Shown here: piece after piece, positions 9,121 to 17,160 of the stretch
How positions within the stretch are numbered: position 1 is the stretch's first letter
Layout of the letters: each line of letters begins with the position of its first letter
Source: Kiloniellaceae bacterium
Lineage (GTDB): Bacteria > Pseudomonadota > Alphaproteobacteria > Kiloniellales > J153
NCBI GenBank assembly: GCA_021776175.1
Contig: JAJFGJ010000008.1
Coordinates: forward strand, 62,001 to 126,000
Length of the DNA stretch: 64,000 nucleotides
Reading direction: 5' to 3'
The notes under the pieces: generated by a model
Told to the model about the DNA's origin: nothing
What the model saw: only the letters and a program-made list of their open reading frames with translations
The model's database searches: none
Program-made: the position numbers and the translations under genes

Positions 9121-10116
9121 ATGCGCGAAGGCAGAATCAGCGTCGTCGTTCCAGCCTTCAACGAGGCGGACAATCTACCGCTTTTGAAGGACCGGCTGAC
9201 GCGCGCGCTTAGCCAGTACGGCGACGTCGAAATTCTGATCGTCGACGACGGCAGCCAGGATCGCACCCCGGCGATTTTACGCGGCTTCGCGGCCGGGGAC
9301 CCGCGCTTCCGCTTCCTTTCCCTATCGCGTAATTTCGGCCACCAGAGCGCGCTCAAGGCCGGCCTCGACCGGGCGAGCGGAGATTGCGTCATTACCCTGG
9401 ACGCCGACCTGCAACACCCGCCGGAACACATCGCCGAGATGGTCGATTGCTGGCGCGACGGCTTCGAGGTCGTGAACATGGTGCGCGAGGACGACCCCAA
9501 GACCCCGGCCTTCAAGCGCTGGACATCGAGGCTGTTTTACCGCTTCGTGAACTCGATCAGCGATTTCGAGATCCGCCCCGGCGCCTCGGATTTCAGGCTG
9601 CTGGACCGGCGTGTGGTCGAGGCCCTGATATCGCTCGAGGAACGCACCCTGTTTTTGCGCGGAACCCTGCCCTGGCTCGGCTTTCGCCAGTGCTACATCG
9701 CCTACACGCCGGATGAGCGCGCTCAAGGGGTGGCGAAATACAACTTCCAGCGCATGATGGCGTTGGCCCTGGATGGGATCACGTCATCCAGCACCCGGCC
9801 CTTGCGGTTCTCGACCTACCTGGGCGTGATCATGGCCGGTCTGGGGCTGACCTACGCGGGCTACGCCTTGCTGCTCAAGCTGTTCGCCGGCTCCGTCATA
9901 TCGGGCTGGGCCTCGCTGCTGGTCGGGATCATGACCTTCGGCGGCGTCCAGTTGCTCATGCTCGGTATTCTGGGCGAGTACCTCGGCAAGGTGCTTACCG
10001 AGGTCAAGGGCAGGCCCAGCTACATCGTCCGCGAGCAAAGCGAAGCGGGCGCGCGATCCCAGGCGGAATTGCCCGTGGCCGCCATGCAGGCGCGGTTAAG
10101 CAACTCGGGTATGTAG
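9121..10116 (+). CDS. Family 2 glycosyltransferase (DPM1/GtrB-like)
   Basis: A 331-residue protein. The GT-A domain (1-225) starts ISVVVPAFNEADNLPLL and carries the nucleotide-sugar motifs DDGSQD (about 42) and DADLQHPPE (about 93). Two C-terminal TM helices lie at about 236-258 and 265-290. This layout is typical of enzymes that load a sugar onto undecaprenyl or dolichyl phosphate. Convergent neighbours at 10135-12263 encode a small EamA-like protein and a GT-C-like membrane protein, so the three may form a lipid-linked sugar transfer set, though opposite strands argue against one operon. Confidence 0.9.
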   Translation: MREGRISVVVPAFNEADNLPLLKDRLTRALSQYGDVEILIVDDGSQDRTPAILRGFAAGDPRFRFLSLSRNFGHQSALKAGLDRASGDCVITLDADLQHPPEHIAEMVDCWRDGFEVVNMVREDDPKTPAFKRWTSRLFYRFVNSISDFEIRPGASDFRLLDRRVVEALISLEERTLFLRGTLPWLGFRQCYIAYTPDERAQGVAKYNFQRMMALALDGITSSSTRPLRFSTYLGVIMAGLGLTYAGYALLLKLFAGSVISGWASLLVGIMTFGGVQLLMLGILGEYLGKVLTEVKGRPSYIVREQSEAGARSQAELPVAAMQARLSNSGM

Positions 10117-10134
10117 CGCTAGCCCGCTTCGGCC

Positions 10135-10452
10135 CTAAATCCGGACGAAAATCAGAACGATGCCCGCCAGGATCAAGGCGATGCCGCCGGTGTGAACCAC
10201 GCGGATGGCCTCGCCCAAGAACACATAGCCGACGATCTGTGTCGCGACCACGAGACTGCCGGCCGCGATCGGGAAAACGACCGACAGCGGCAAGCGGGTC
10301 AGGACGCTATACCAAATCAAGAACCCAGCGCCGTAGAACGCGAATCCCACGATAAAATCGGCCGACAGTAAGCCGCTGGCGCTCTTCAGTTTGAACAACC
10401 CAAAGGAGCTGACCAAAACATAGAGGGTGAACAATCCGATATTGACGATCAT
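10135..10452 (-). CDS. Small EamA/SMR-like membrane protein
   Basis: A 105-residue protein made almost wholly of three to four hydrophobic helices, with the EamA-like ending LPLSVVFPIAAGSLVVATQIVGYVFLGEAIR. It is the size of a half-transporter such as SMR or ArnE/F flippase subunits. It overlaps the upstream gene by 4 nt (ATGA), so the two are translationally coupled. With the nearby lipid-linked glycosyltransferase, a flippase role is plausible but unproven. Confidence 0.82.
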   Translation of the reverse strand: MIVNIGLFTLYVLVSSFGLFKLKSASGLLSADFIVGFAFYGAGFLIWYSVLTRLPLSVVFPIAAGSLVVATQIVGYVFLGEAIRVVHTGGIALILAGIVLIFVRI

Positions 10453-12263
10453 GGCGCCACCCCAAGCTGCGGCCGGTATATGGTGGTGTTGGGCCGGTAG
10501 CGGTAAATGTCGAAGCCGCCCTGGGATGGCAGCGGTTCATAGCGGGCCTGCACGTATTCCATGAGCCGGCGCCCGTTTTCGGTCTCGTAGGGGTCGTCGG
10601 GCCGGAAAAATACCAAGGCCGGGGGGTCGCGCCTAAGTATCCCAAGAACCGACCGCAAGTCGCTTTGCGTTCTTAGGCCGAATGCCGAATTGAAAAAGCG
10701 GGTCGGGTTGCGGCGGCCGGAAAGAAAGTAAAGCTCGGGATTAACCGGCAAGACCAGAATCGCGCCGTCCGCCGGCGTCTCGCGTTCGATAAGCGCGACC
10801 AGGGCCTCGTAGTCCGCGGCATCTTCCGAGTCCATTCGCACTCCGGCCTTCTTTATGCCGGGAGCTGCGAACGTCGGCACGCGCACCCCCGCCGCCACCT
10901 CCGACCATTCCCGGCTCATGGGTTGACCGGCCTGAAAATACAGTCCCGTGGCGCTCAAGAATAAGGCCAGCCCAAGCGATCCCCGGCGCGCCCAGGAAGG
11001 CCCCTCGGCGCAGAGCCGCAAAAAACCCGCGAAAGTCAGGGCCACCGTGTACATGAGATAGATCAGAACCTGGTAGTGAAGCGCGCCCAGGGCATGAAAC
11101 AAGGCCAAGACGGGCAACAGATAGGGACGGGCGCCGGACGCCGCGCCGTGGCGGCGAAGCGCCAGCAGCGTCACGACCGCGGTGACCGGGGCGAGCAGGA
11201 TAAGCACGACCATGTAGCCGCCGTTGACGACGCTTGCCGGATCGGCGGAAAAACCGGCGGACAGCGCCAAATACAGCAACATGGTGCCATAGCCCGACCT
11301 CTCGAAGAAGGGCAGCTGGGTCAGGGAGAAGGCGACGACCACCGTGTCGCCGATCCAATCGGAAACCGATCCGTTGATCAGGTGGTAGCCCAGCAAGGGC
11401 GCCAGGGCGAGGACGGCACCGCCAAAAATATACATCATCATCGCGGCGGTCTCGCGGTTGCGGCAATTCCCGTGAACCCCGGCCCAAACCATGATCGCGA
11501 GAGGCCCCAGACCGTAGAGCGCGGTGGCGAAGGGCGTCGTCTTGGCGAGCAGATAAACCGTCAAGCCCGTGCCCATGATCCCCAGCAAGCCGCGGCTGAG
11601 CCATAGGTCGGCGGAACGGCGCGGTCTTACCGCGCTGGGCGGCGCCTCGCACAGCAAATAGGTCAGCACGCCTATCCCCACCAGTACGCCGGAGAGCTGG
11701 CGGAACAGGAACAGGCCCATGAGCAAGAAACCCACGGCCAATAGCCGCCATGGACTCCGCCGGGGTATCCAAATCAGCGCCGCGATCAGGGTCGTGGACA
11801 GAAAAAGCGCGTACCAGTTGGCGGTCGGTTCCAGAAACTGGACGAAGGACAAGGCCGCCATGGTCACGCCCCCGGCCACGGCCATGGCCGTGCCGCGCGG
11901 CAGCAGGAAGAAGAAAACCAGACAAGTCTGAATGAAGGTCAGAAGCACCAGGGGATAGCGCAGCGCCACCAGCTTGGAGCCGAATATCGCCATGGCCGCC
12001 GCGTTGGCGAAATTGATGTAGCCCGCGTGAATATCCTGAACGTCCCGGTTCAGCACCTCCCCGGCCAAGATTCGCTCGGCGACATGGGCGTAGGCGCCGT
12101 CCGAGGGACCCCACCAAAACCGGTCGTGAAAATAGTACAGCACCACGGCCGCGAAGCCCGCCACGGCGGCCAAGGCAAGCGCCTGGACAGTGCGGGCCGG
12201 GATTTCGCCCAGGCGCGACCCGACGGCGATCCGCCCGAATAACGGATGACTAACTTGGCTCAC
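10449..12263 (-). CDS. Polytopic membrane protein, GT-C-like glycosyltransferase candidate
   Basis: A 604-residue protein with about 11-12 hydrophobic segments and a soluble C-terminal domain of about 140 residues (from about 465). After TM1 there is an acidic loop (FWWGPSDGAYAHVAERILAGEVLNRDVQDIHAGYINF) of the kind seen in GT39/PMT-type glycosyltransferases, which use lipid-linked sugars. The C-terminal part (LVALIERETPADGAILVLPVNPELYFLSGRRNPTRFFN) is also usual in such bacterial proteins. I infer a lipid-sugar-dependent transferase; the acceptor is unknown. The first gene of a two-gene minus-strand operon. Confidence 0.75.
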   Translation of the reverse strand: MSQVSHPLFGRIAVGSRLGEIPARTVQALALAAVAGFAAVVLYYFHDRFWWGPSDGAYAHVAERILAGEVLNRDVQDIHAGYINFANAAAMAIFGSKLVALRYPLVLLTFIQTCLVFFFLLPRGTAMAVAGGVTMAALSFVQFLEPTANWYALFLSTTLIAALIWIPRRSPWRLLAVGFLLMGLFLFRQLSGVLVGIGVLTYLLCEAPPSAVRPRRSADLWLSRGLLGIMGTGLTVYLLAKTTPFATALYGLGPLAIMVWAGVHGNCRNRETAAMMMYIFGGAVLALAPLLGYHLINGSVSDWIGDTVVVAFSLTQLPFFERSGYGTMLLYLALSAGFSADPASVVNGGYMVVLILLAPVTAVVTLLALRRHGAASGARPYLLPVLALFHALGALHYQVLIYLMYTVALTFAGFLRLCAEGPSWARRGSLGLALFLSATGLYFQAGQPMSREWSEVAAGVRVPTFAAPGIKKAGVRMDSEDAADYEALVALIERETPADGAILVLPVNPELYFLSGRRNPTRFFNSAFGLRTQSDLRSVLGILRRDPPALVFFRPDDPYETENGRRLMEYVQARYEPLPSQGGFDIYRYRPNTTIYRPQLGVAP

Positions 12264-12367
12264 TCAACGGTCCGATCGGCAAGGCGGGGCAAGGACTGCG
12301 AGTCTGGGCGCACCTTGGTAAAATTTCCGCTAAGCCGCGGTTCCCGATGGCCGGGGCAAGCCCCTAT

Positions 12368-13147
12368 TCAGCCGGATTTCGGCCGTTTCTTGCCGATCAG
12401 GGCGCTGACGACGCCATGAAGACTGCGGACCTCCTGCTCGGTCAGATCGGCGCGGGTGAAGAGAGCGCGCAGATTGCGCACCATGGCCGGGCGGCGCTCC
12501 GGCGGGCGCAGGAACCCGGTATCCTCCAGCATCTCCTCCAGGCGTTCGAAAAAATTGAGCAGTTCCGCCTTGGTGGCCGGGCGGTTGGCGCCCATGGACA
12601 AGACCCGCGCCGGGGTCTCGTCTGCCGCCTGGTACCATTCATAGCCGATCAGCAGAACCGCCTGAGCCAGGTTCAGGGAGGAAAACGCGGGATTAAGGGG
12701 CACCTGTATGATGGCGCCGGCCAAGGCGACATCGTCGCTGGTCAAGCCGGAGCGTTCCGGCCCGAACAGCAATCCGACCTTGCCGCCCGCCGCCTCCGCC
12801 GCGCGCACCTCGATCGCCGCCTGACGCGGGGTCACCATGACATTGGTCATGTCGCGGGTACGCGCTGTCGCCGCGTACAAGCGCTCCAGGTCGGCGATGG
12901 CATCGCCCAGGGTGTAGAATACGCGCGCGCGCTCCAACACCTCATCGGCGCCCGAAGCCGCCGCTTCGGCCTGGCGGCTGGGCCAGCCGTCGCGCGGGCG
13001 GACCAGGCGCAGATCTACCAGGCCGCAGTTCAGCATGGCCCGCGCCACCATGCCGATATTCTCGCCCAGTTGCGGATCGACGAGGATAACCGCCGGTCCG
13101 CCCTGGGCCGCCGCCTTGGTTTTATCGGTGCCGGCCATTAGCGGCAT
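12368..13147 (-). CDS. trmJ: tRNA (cytidine/uridine-2'-O-)-methyltransferase TrmJ
   Basis: A 259-residue SPOUT-class methyltransferase. The three SPOUT motifs are VILVDPQLGENIGMVARAMLNCGL (about 20-43), VGLLFGPERSGLTSDD (about 123-138) and VPLNPAFSSLNLAQAVLLIGYEWY (about 147-170), which form the trefoil knot that binds S-adenosylmethionine. The TrmJ family modifies position 32 of tRNA anticodon loops. The C-terminal helical extension is the usual length. Confidence 0.9.
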   Translation of the reverse strand: MPLMAGTDKTKAAAQGGPAVILVDPQLGENIGMVARAMLNCGLVDLRLVRPRDGWPSRQAEAAASGADEVLERARVFYTLGDAIADLERLYAATARTRDMTNVMVTPRQAAIEVRAAEAAGGKVGLLFGPERSGLTSDDVALAGAIIQVPLNPAFSSLNLAQAVLLIGYEWYQAADETPARVLSMGANRPATKAELLNFFERLEEMLEDTGFLRPPERRPAMVRNLRALFTRADLTEQEVRSLHGVVSALIGKKRPKSG

Positions 13148-13169
13148 CGATCCGGTGACTGAGAGCGCG

Positions 13170-13270
13170 CCCCCCCACCCTAACCCTCCCCCTCAAGGGG
13201 GGAGGGAACGAGGGGGAATCGCCCTTATTTCTCCCTCCCCCTCGACGGGGGAGGGCCGGGGTGGGGGTGA
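13170..13270. repeat. GC-rich palindromic intergenic repeat, copy 2
   Basis: Same family as 2573-2674: it opens CCCCCCCACCCTAACCCTC, closes GGGCCGGGGTGGGGG, and has CCTCCCCCTC / GAGGGGGGAGG-type inner arms. It lies between trmJ and cimA. Confidence 0.75.
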
Positions 13271-13294
13271 AGCGGTTGTTGTAAGAATCCCGGC

Positions 13295-14905
13295 TCATGC
13301 CAAGGTGCCCCCCGCCGCCACGTCTTCCTGCATCAACTTCCAGGTGATGCCGTCGTGGAGGGCGTTGAAGGAGGCATCGATGATGTTGGGCGACACGCCG
13401 ACCGTGGTCCAGCGCCGCCCGTCCTTGTCGGCGCTTTCGACCATCACCCGGGTGACCGCGCCGGTCCCCGCCTGGGGCGTGAGGATACGCACCTTGTAGT
13501 CGGCCAGGCGCATGTCCTCGAGCGCCGGATAGAGCGGCAGCAAAGCTTTACGGAGCGCGTTGTCCAAGGCGTTCACCGGGCCGTTGCCGGTCGCGACTTC
13601 CATACGCTGCCGGCCGCCGGCTTCGATCTGGACCGTGGCTTCCGATTCCGTGACCAGCTCGCCGCGCGCATTCCAGCGCCGGTCGTCCATGATCCGGAAA
13701 CGGGTCAGCTTGAAATAGCTGGGCACGCTTCCAAAGGCGCGCCGGGCCAGAAGCTCGAAGCTCGCGTCGGCGCCGTCGTAGGCATAGCCCTCGAACTCGC
13801 GCGCCTTGACCTGATCGATCAGGGCGGTGAGGCGCTTGTCGTCGACCGCGACATCGATGTCGAGTTCGCGGAAGCGGGCCAGCACATTGGCCCGCCCGGC
13901 CTGGTCCGAGACCACGAAATGGCGCCGGTTGCCGACCGCGGCCGGGTCTATATGCTCGTAGGTGCGCGGGTCCTTCTCGACCGCCGATACGTGGACGCCG
14001 CCCTTGTGCGCGAAGGCGCTGTCGCCGACGTAGGCCGCGTTGCGCGCCGGCGCCCGGTTCAAGAGTTCGTCCAGAAGACGCGACGCCCTGGTAAGCTGGC
14101 TCAACTGCTCGCCGGAAATGCCGGTCTCGAAATCGGTCTTGAGCTTAAGCGTCGGGATCAGCGAAACGAGGTTGGTATTGCCGCAGCGTTCCCCAAGGCC
14201 GTTCAAGGTGCCCTGAACCTGACGCGCGCCGGCCGTGAGCGCGGCCAGGGAATTGGCCACCGCGTTTTCCGTGTCGTTGTGGCAGTGGATGCCAAGGTGA
14301 CTTCCAGGGATGCTCCGCGTCACCTCGCCAACTATGCGTTCGATTTCGTGCGGCAAGGTTCCGCCGTTGGTATCGCACAGCACCACCCAGCGAGCGCCGG
14401 CATCGTAGGCCGCCTTGACGCAGTCCAGGGCATAGGCCTTGTTGGCCTTGTAGCCGTCGAAGAAATGCTCGGCATCGAACAAAACCTCGGCCTTGTGCTT
14501 GAGGGCGTTGGCCACGCTGTCGGCGATCATGTCGACGTTCTCCGCGCGCGGGATTTCCAGCGCCACGTCGACATGAAAATCCCAGGCCTTGCCGAACAGG
14601 CAAATCGCCCCGGCCTTGGAATTGGTCAGGGCCGCCTGGCCGGGATCGTTGCCTGCGCTACGCCCCGGCCTGCGGGTCATGCCGAAGGCGACCAGGCGCG
14701 CGTTTTCGAGCGCCGGCGGCTCGGCGAAGAAAGCGTCGTCGGTCGGGTTGGCGCCCGGCCAGCCGCCCTCGATGTAATCGATGCCCACGGAATCCAGTGC
14801 CCGGGCGATGGCCGCCTTATCGGCGGCGCTGAAATCGACGCCCTGAGTCTGCGCCCCGTCGCGCAGGGTCGAATCGAAAAGATAAACGCGTTTATCGTTG
14901 CTCAT
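13295..14905 (-). CDS. cimA: (R)-citramalate synthase
   Basis: A 536-residue enzyme of the alpha-isopropylmalate/homocitrate synthase family. Near the N-terminus is the catalytic VYLFDSTLRDGAQTQGVDFS motif, followed by the TIM-barrel metal-binding HLGIHCHNDTENAVANSLAAL and QVQGTLNGLGERCGNTNL motifs, then AFAHKGGVHVSAV. A C-terminal LeuA-like regulatory domain follows (about 400-530). Citramalate synthase joins pyruvate and acetyl-CoA, giving a threonine-independent route to isoleucine. The long form with FDSTLRDGAQ is the CimA type rather than LeuA. ATG 14905 was chosen; an upstream in-frame start would add 20 atypical residues. Confidence 0.92.
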   Translation of the reverse strand: MSNDKRVYLFDSTLRDGAQTQGVDFSAADKAAIARALDSVGIDYIEGGWPGANPTDDAFFAEPPALENARLVAFGMTRRPGRSAGNDPGQAALTNSKAGAICLFGKAWDFHVDVALEIPRAENVDMIADSVANALKHKAEVLFDAEHFFDGYKANKAYALDCVKAAYDAGARWVVLCDTNGGTLPHEIERIVGEVTRSIPGSHLGIHCHNDTENAVANSLAALTAGARQVQGTLNGLGERCGNTNLVSLIPTLKLKTDFETGISGEQLSQLTRASRLLDELLNRAPARNAAYVGDSAFAHKGGVHVSAVEKDPRTYEHIDPAAVGNRRHFVVSDQAGRANVLARFRELDIDVAVDDKRLTALIDQVKAREFEGYAYDGADASFELLARRAFGSVPSYFKLTRFRIMDDRRWNARGELVTESEATVQIEAGGRQRMEVATGNGPVNALDNALRKALLPLYPALEDMRLADYKVRILTPQAGTGAVTRVMVESADKDGRRWTTVGVSPNIIDASFNALHDGITWKLMQEDVAAGGTLA

Positions 14906-14942
14906 GGTTGGGATTTTACAACAAAGAAACAGGGAAAAAATG

Positions 14943-15079
14943 TAACCACGAAGGCGCGAAGACACGAAGGCGTCCAGCCAAACGGGTGTTCATCCCTCGC
15001 ACACATCGGTCTTCGACAAAGAACTTATTCATAAAAAACTTTCTTAGCGTCTTCGCGTCTTCGCGCCTTCGCGGTGATC
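14943..15079. repeat. Inverted repeat of the ACCACGAAGGCGCGAAG type
   Basis: The left arm TAACCACGAAGGCGCGAAGA (from 14943) is answered by TCTTCGCGTCTTCGCGCCTT, then CGCGGTGA (to about 15075). These arms frame about 80 bp of non-coding DNA between cysS and cimA. It is a dispersed palindromic element common between genes in alphaproteobacteria. Confidence 0.65.
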
Positions 15080-15090
15080 CTTTTTGGTAT

Positions 15091-16467
15091 TCACTTTCGC
15101 CGCCATGTGGTGCCCTGAGGCCCATCTTCTAGAATTATGCCGCGCTCCGCCAAGTCATCGCGGATGCGGTCGGCCTCGGCGAAGTCCTTGGCCTTGCGCG
15201 CCGCGATACGGGCGGCGATCGACTGCTCGATCTCCTCGGCTTCGCCATCGGTACCGCCTTTGAACCAGTCCTCCGGAGCTTGATCCAAGAGTCCCATGAG
15301 GCGACCAGCCGAAAGAAGCACGCCCTTGAGCCGGCTTTTTTCCGCCACGTCGGTCGCCTTGTTGAGCGCGGTGCCGATCCTGTGCATCTCGGCCAAGGCT
15401 TCGGGCGTGTTGAGATCGTCGGACAGGGCCGCGATCACACCTTGGGGTGGTCCCTCCTGCAAGGTTTCGACATCCGTTGTCGCACGCAGGGCGAGATAAA
15501 ACCGGTCCAACTGCGCCTTGGTCTCTTTGATCTTGTCGCGCGTTATATCCAACGGTTGGCGGTAGTGGCCGGACAGGAGGGCCAGGCGGATCGCCTCGCC
15601 CGGCCAGCCTTCCTCCAACAACTGGCGCACGGTGAAGAAGTTGCCCAGCGACTTCGACATCTTCTCGCCCTCGGCCACCACATAGCCATTGTGCATCCAG
15701 ACGTTGACGAAAGGCCGCCCGTCGTGGGCGCAAAGCGATTGCGCGATTTCGTTTTCGTGGTGCGGGAAGATCAGGTCCTGGCCGCCGCCGTGAATATCGA
15801 AATGCTCGCCCAGGTGCTCCTCGCTCATGGCCGAGCATTCGATGTGCCAGCCGGGCCGCCCGCGCCCCCAGGGGCTGTCCCAGCCCGGTTGCTCCGCCGT
15901 GCTCGGCTTCCACAGCACGAAATCGGCCGGGTCCTTCTTATAGGGCGCGACCTCGATCCGGGCGCCGGCGATCAGCTCGTCGCGGCTGTGCCCCGAAAGC
16001 CGCCCGTAGTCCGGCATGGAGGGAACCGAGAACATAACATTGCCGTTCGCGTCATAGGCGTGGCCGCGCTCGATCAGGTCCTCGATCATGGCGATCATCT
16101 GCGCGATGTGATCGGTCGCGCGCGGTTCGATGCTGGGCGCCATGGCACCCAGCGCCGCCATGTCCTCGTGAAAGGCTTGGGTGGTCCGCGCCGTGACCTC
16201 CTCGATGGTCTCACCGCTCTCCTTGGCGGCGACCATGATCTTGTCCTCGACATCGGTGATGTTCCGCGCATATTTCACATGATCCGCGCCATAGACGTGA
16301 CGCAGCAGGCGGAACAGCACGTCGAAAACCACCACCGGCCTGGCATTGCCGATATGGGCCAGGTCGTAGACCGTCGGCCCGCAGACATAGAGGCGCACGT
16401 TCTTCGCGTCGATGGGCTCGAAGACCTGCTTCTCGCGGGTCAGGGTATTATGGAGATGAAGAGTCAC
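15091..16467 (-). CDS. cysS: Cysteinyl-tRNA synthetase
   Basis: A class I aminoacyl-tRNA synthetase that charges tRNA-Cys. From GTG 16467 the product is 458 residues, the usual length. Motifs are [20 protein letters not shown] with the HIGH-like HIGN and a zinc-ligand Cys, the zinc-site segment [17 protein letters not shown], and the KMSKS loop [11 protein letters not shown]. The C-terminal DALR-like domain ends in the tRNA-binding tail. An ATG at 16575 would add 36 residues without family resemblance, so GTG is preferred. Confidence 0.93.
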   Translation of the reverse strand: MTLHLHNTLTREKQVFEPIDAKNVRLYVCGPTVYDLAHIGNARPVVVFDVLFRLLRHVYGADHVKYARNITDVEDKIMVAAKESGETIEEVTARTTQAFHEDMAALGAMAPSIEPRATDHIAQMIAMIEDLIERGHAYDANGNVMFSVPSMPDYGRLSGHSRDELIAGARIEVAPYKKDPADFVLWKPSTAEQPGWDSPWGRGRPGWHIECSAMSEEHLGEHFDIHGGGQDLIFPHHENEIAQSLCAHDGRPFVNVWMHNGYVVAEGEKMSKSLGNFFTVRQLLEEGWPGEAIRLALLSGHYRQPLDITRDKIKETKAQLDRFYLALRATTDVETLQEGPPQGVIAALSDDLNTPEALAEMHRIGTALNKATDVAEKSRLKGVLLSAGRLMGLLDQAPEDWFKGGTDGEAEEIEQSIAARIAARKAKDFAEADRIRDDLAERGIILEDGPQGTTWRRK

Positions 16468-16591
16468 GGGATTCCGGGGTGTCCAATTCGAGAAGGAATG
16501 ATCTTGTACTTCGTCCCCCGGCACTCTCCAAGCCTGGAAACCCGGCTTGGAGGAAATCGGGGAAACATCCTGCAACCCGATTCTGTCGAAG

Positions 16592-16635
16592 CCTCATCCT
16601 GAGCCTGTCGAAGCCTCATCCTGAGCCTGTCGAAG
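16592..16635. repeat. Tandem 22-bp REP-like unit, two copies
   Basis: Two head-to-tail copies of a 22-bp unit that begins CCTCATCCTGAGCCTGTC and ends GAAG. The 3' end of the GIY-YIG gene lies inside it. The same unit recurs four times at 17043-17130 and in altered form near 16971-17010 and 60989-61087. Confidence 0.85.
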
Positions 16636-16930
16636 GACGAGGGTGCTCTGTTCGGTTCTTGGCAAGGCGTGACAGGGCCTCGAAATCACCATCTATCAGA
16701 GCTTTCTTCTTCGCCCGGCTCCACCCTTTTAGGCGTCGCTCCGCAGCTATCGCATCTGTAATCCGGTCGAATTCCTGATGGTAGACAAGTTCGACGGGCC
16801 GGCGCGATTTGGTGAAGCCGCCATAGGTCCCGGCATTGTGCTCGGCGACGCGCCGCTCAAGGTCGCCGCGCGTGGAGCCGACGTAGTATAGCCCACCCGA
16901 GCAAACCAGCATATAGACGAACGCACTCAC
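16616..16930 (-). CDS. GIY-YIG nuclease-fold protein (YhbQ/UPF0213-like)
   Basis: A 104-residue single-domain protein. The GIY-YIG motif appears as VYMLVCSGGLYYVGST (residues 5-20), followed by the conserved Arg helix (DLERRVAEHNAG) and a late Glu (AIAAERRLKGW). Small GIY-YIG proteins of this kind have been linked to DNA repair, but most are uncharacterised. The last six residues (PSTGSG) are encoded by the 22-bp REP-like unit, so the original C-terminus has been replaced or extended by the repeat. Confidence 0.85.
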   Translation of the reverse strand: MSAFVYMLVCSGGLYYVGSTRGDLERRVAEHNAGTYGGFTKSRRPVELVYHQEFDRITDAIAAERRLKGWSRAKKKALIDGDFEALSRLAKNRTEHPRPSTGSG

Positions 16931-16970
16931 AAGATTAGGTTTCCGGTTGTAGAGCCACCATGCGGTGGCC

Positions 16971-17010
16971 TGATTTCCTCGTACTTCGACAGGCTCAGCA
17001 TGAGGAAATC
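16971..17010. repeat. REP-like hairpin with inverted GATTTCCTC arms
   Basis: GATTTCCTC and GAGGAAATC frame a reverse-oriented copy of the 22-bp repeat (CTTCGACAGGCTCAGCATGA). It lies upstream of the GIY-YIG gene. Confidence 0.65.
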
Positions 17011-17042
17011 AGAAAATATCCTGTGCCTGCAACCCAACACAC

Positions 17043-17130
17043 CCTCATCCTGAGCTTGTCGAAGCCTCATCCTGAGCCTGTCGAAGCCTCATCCTGAGCC
17101 TGTCGAAGCCTCATCCTGAGCCTGTCGAAG
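17043..17130. repeat. Tandem 22-bp REP-like unit, four copies
   Basis: Four contiguous copies of the 22-bp unit (CCTCATCCTGAGC, T in the first copy, then GTCGAAG) at 17043, 17065, 17087 and 17109. The last three are identical. There are no spacers, so this is not a CRISPR. It lies just after the end of nadE. Confidence 0.9.
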
Positions 17131-17160
17131 GATGGCGGGCCCAGCACCTGCCACCCCCTC

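Noticed and set aside
13355-15034. 559-codon open frame antisense to cimA
   Set aside because: High-GC shadow of the real gene; the opposite strand has all citramalate synthase motifs and the shadow has no recognisable domain.
17043-17130. Regular 22-bp repeats as a CRISPR array
   Set aside because: Units are contiguous with no spacers, and no cas genes are near.
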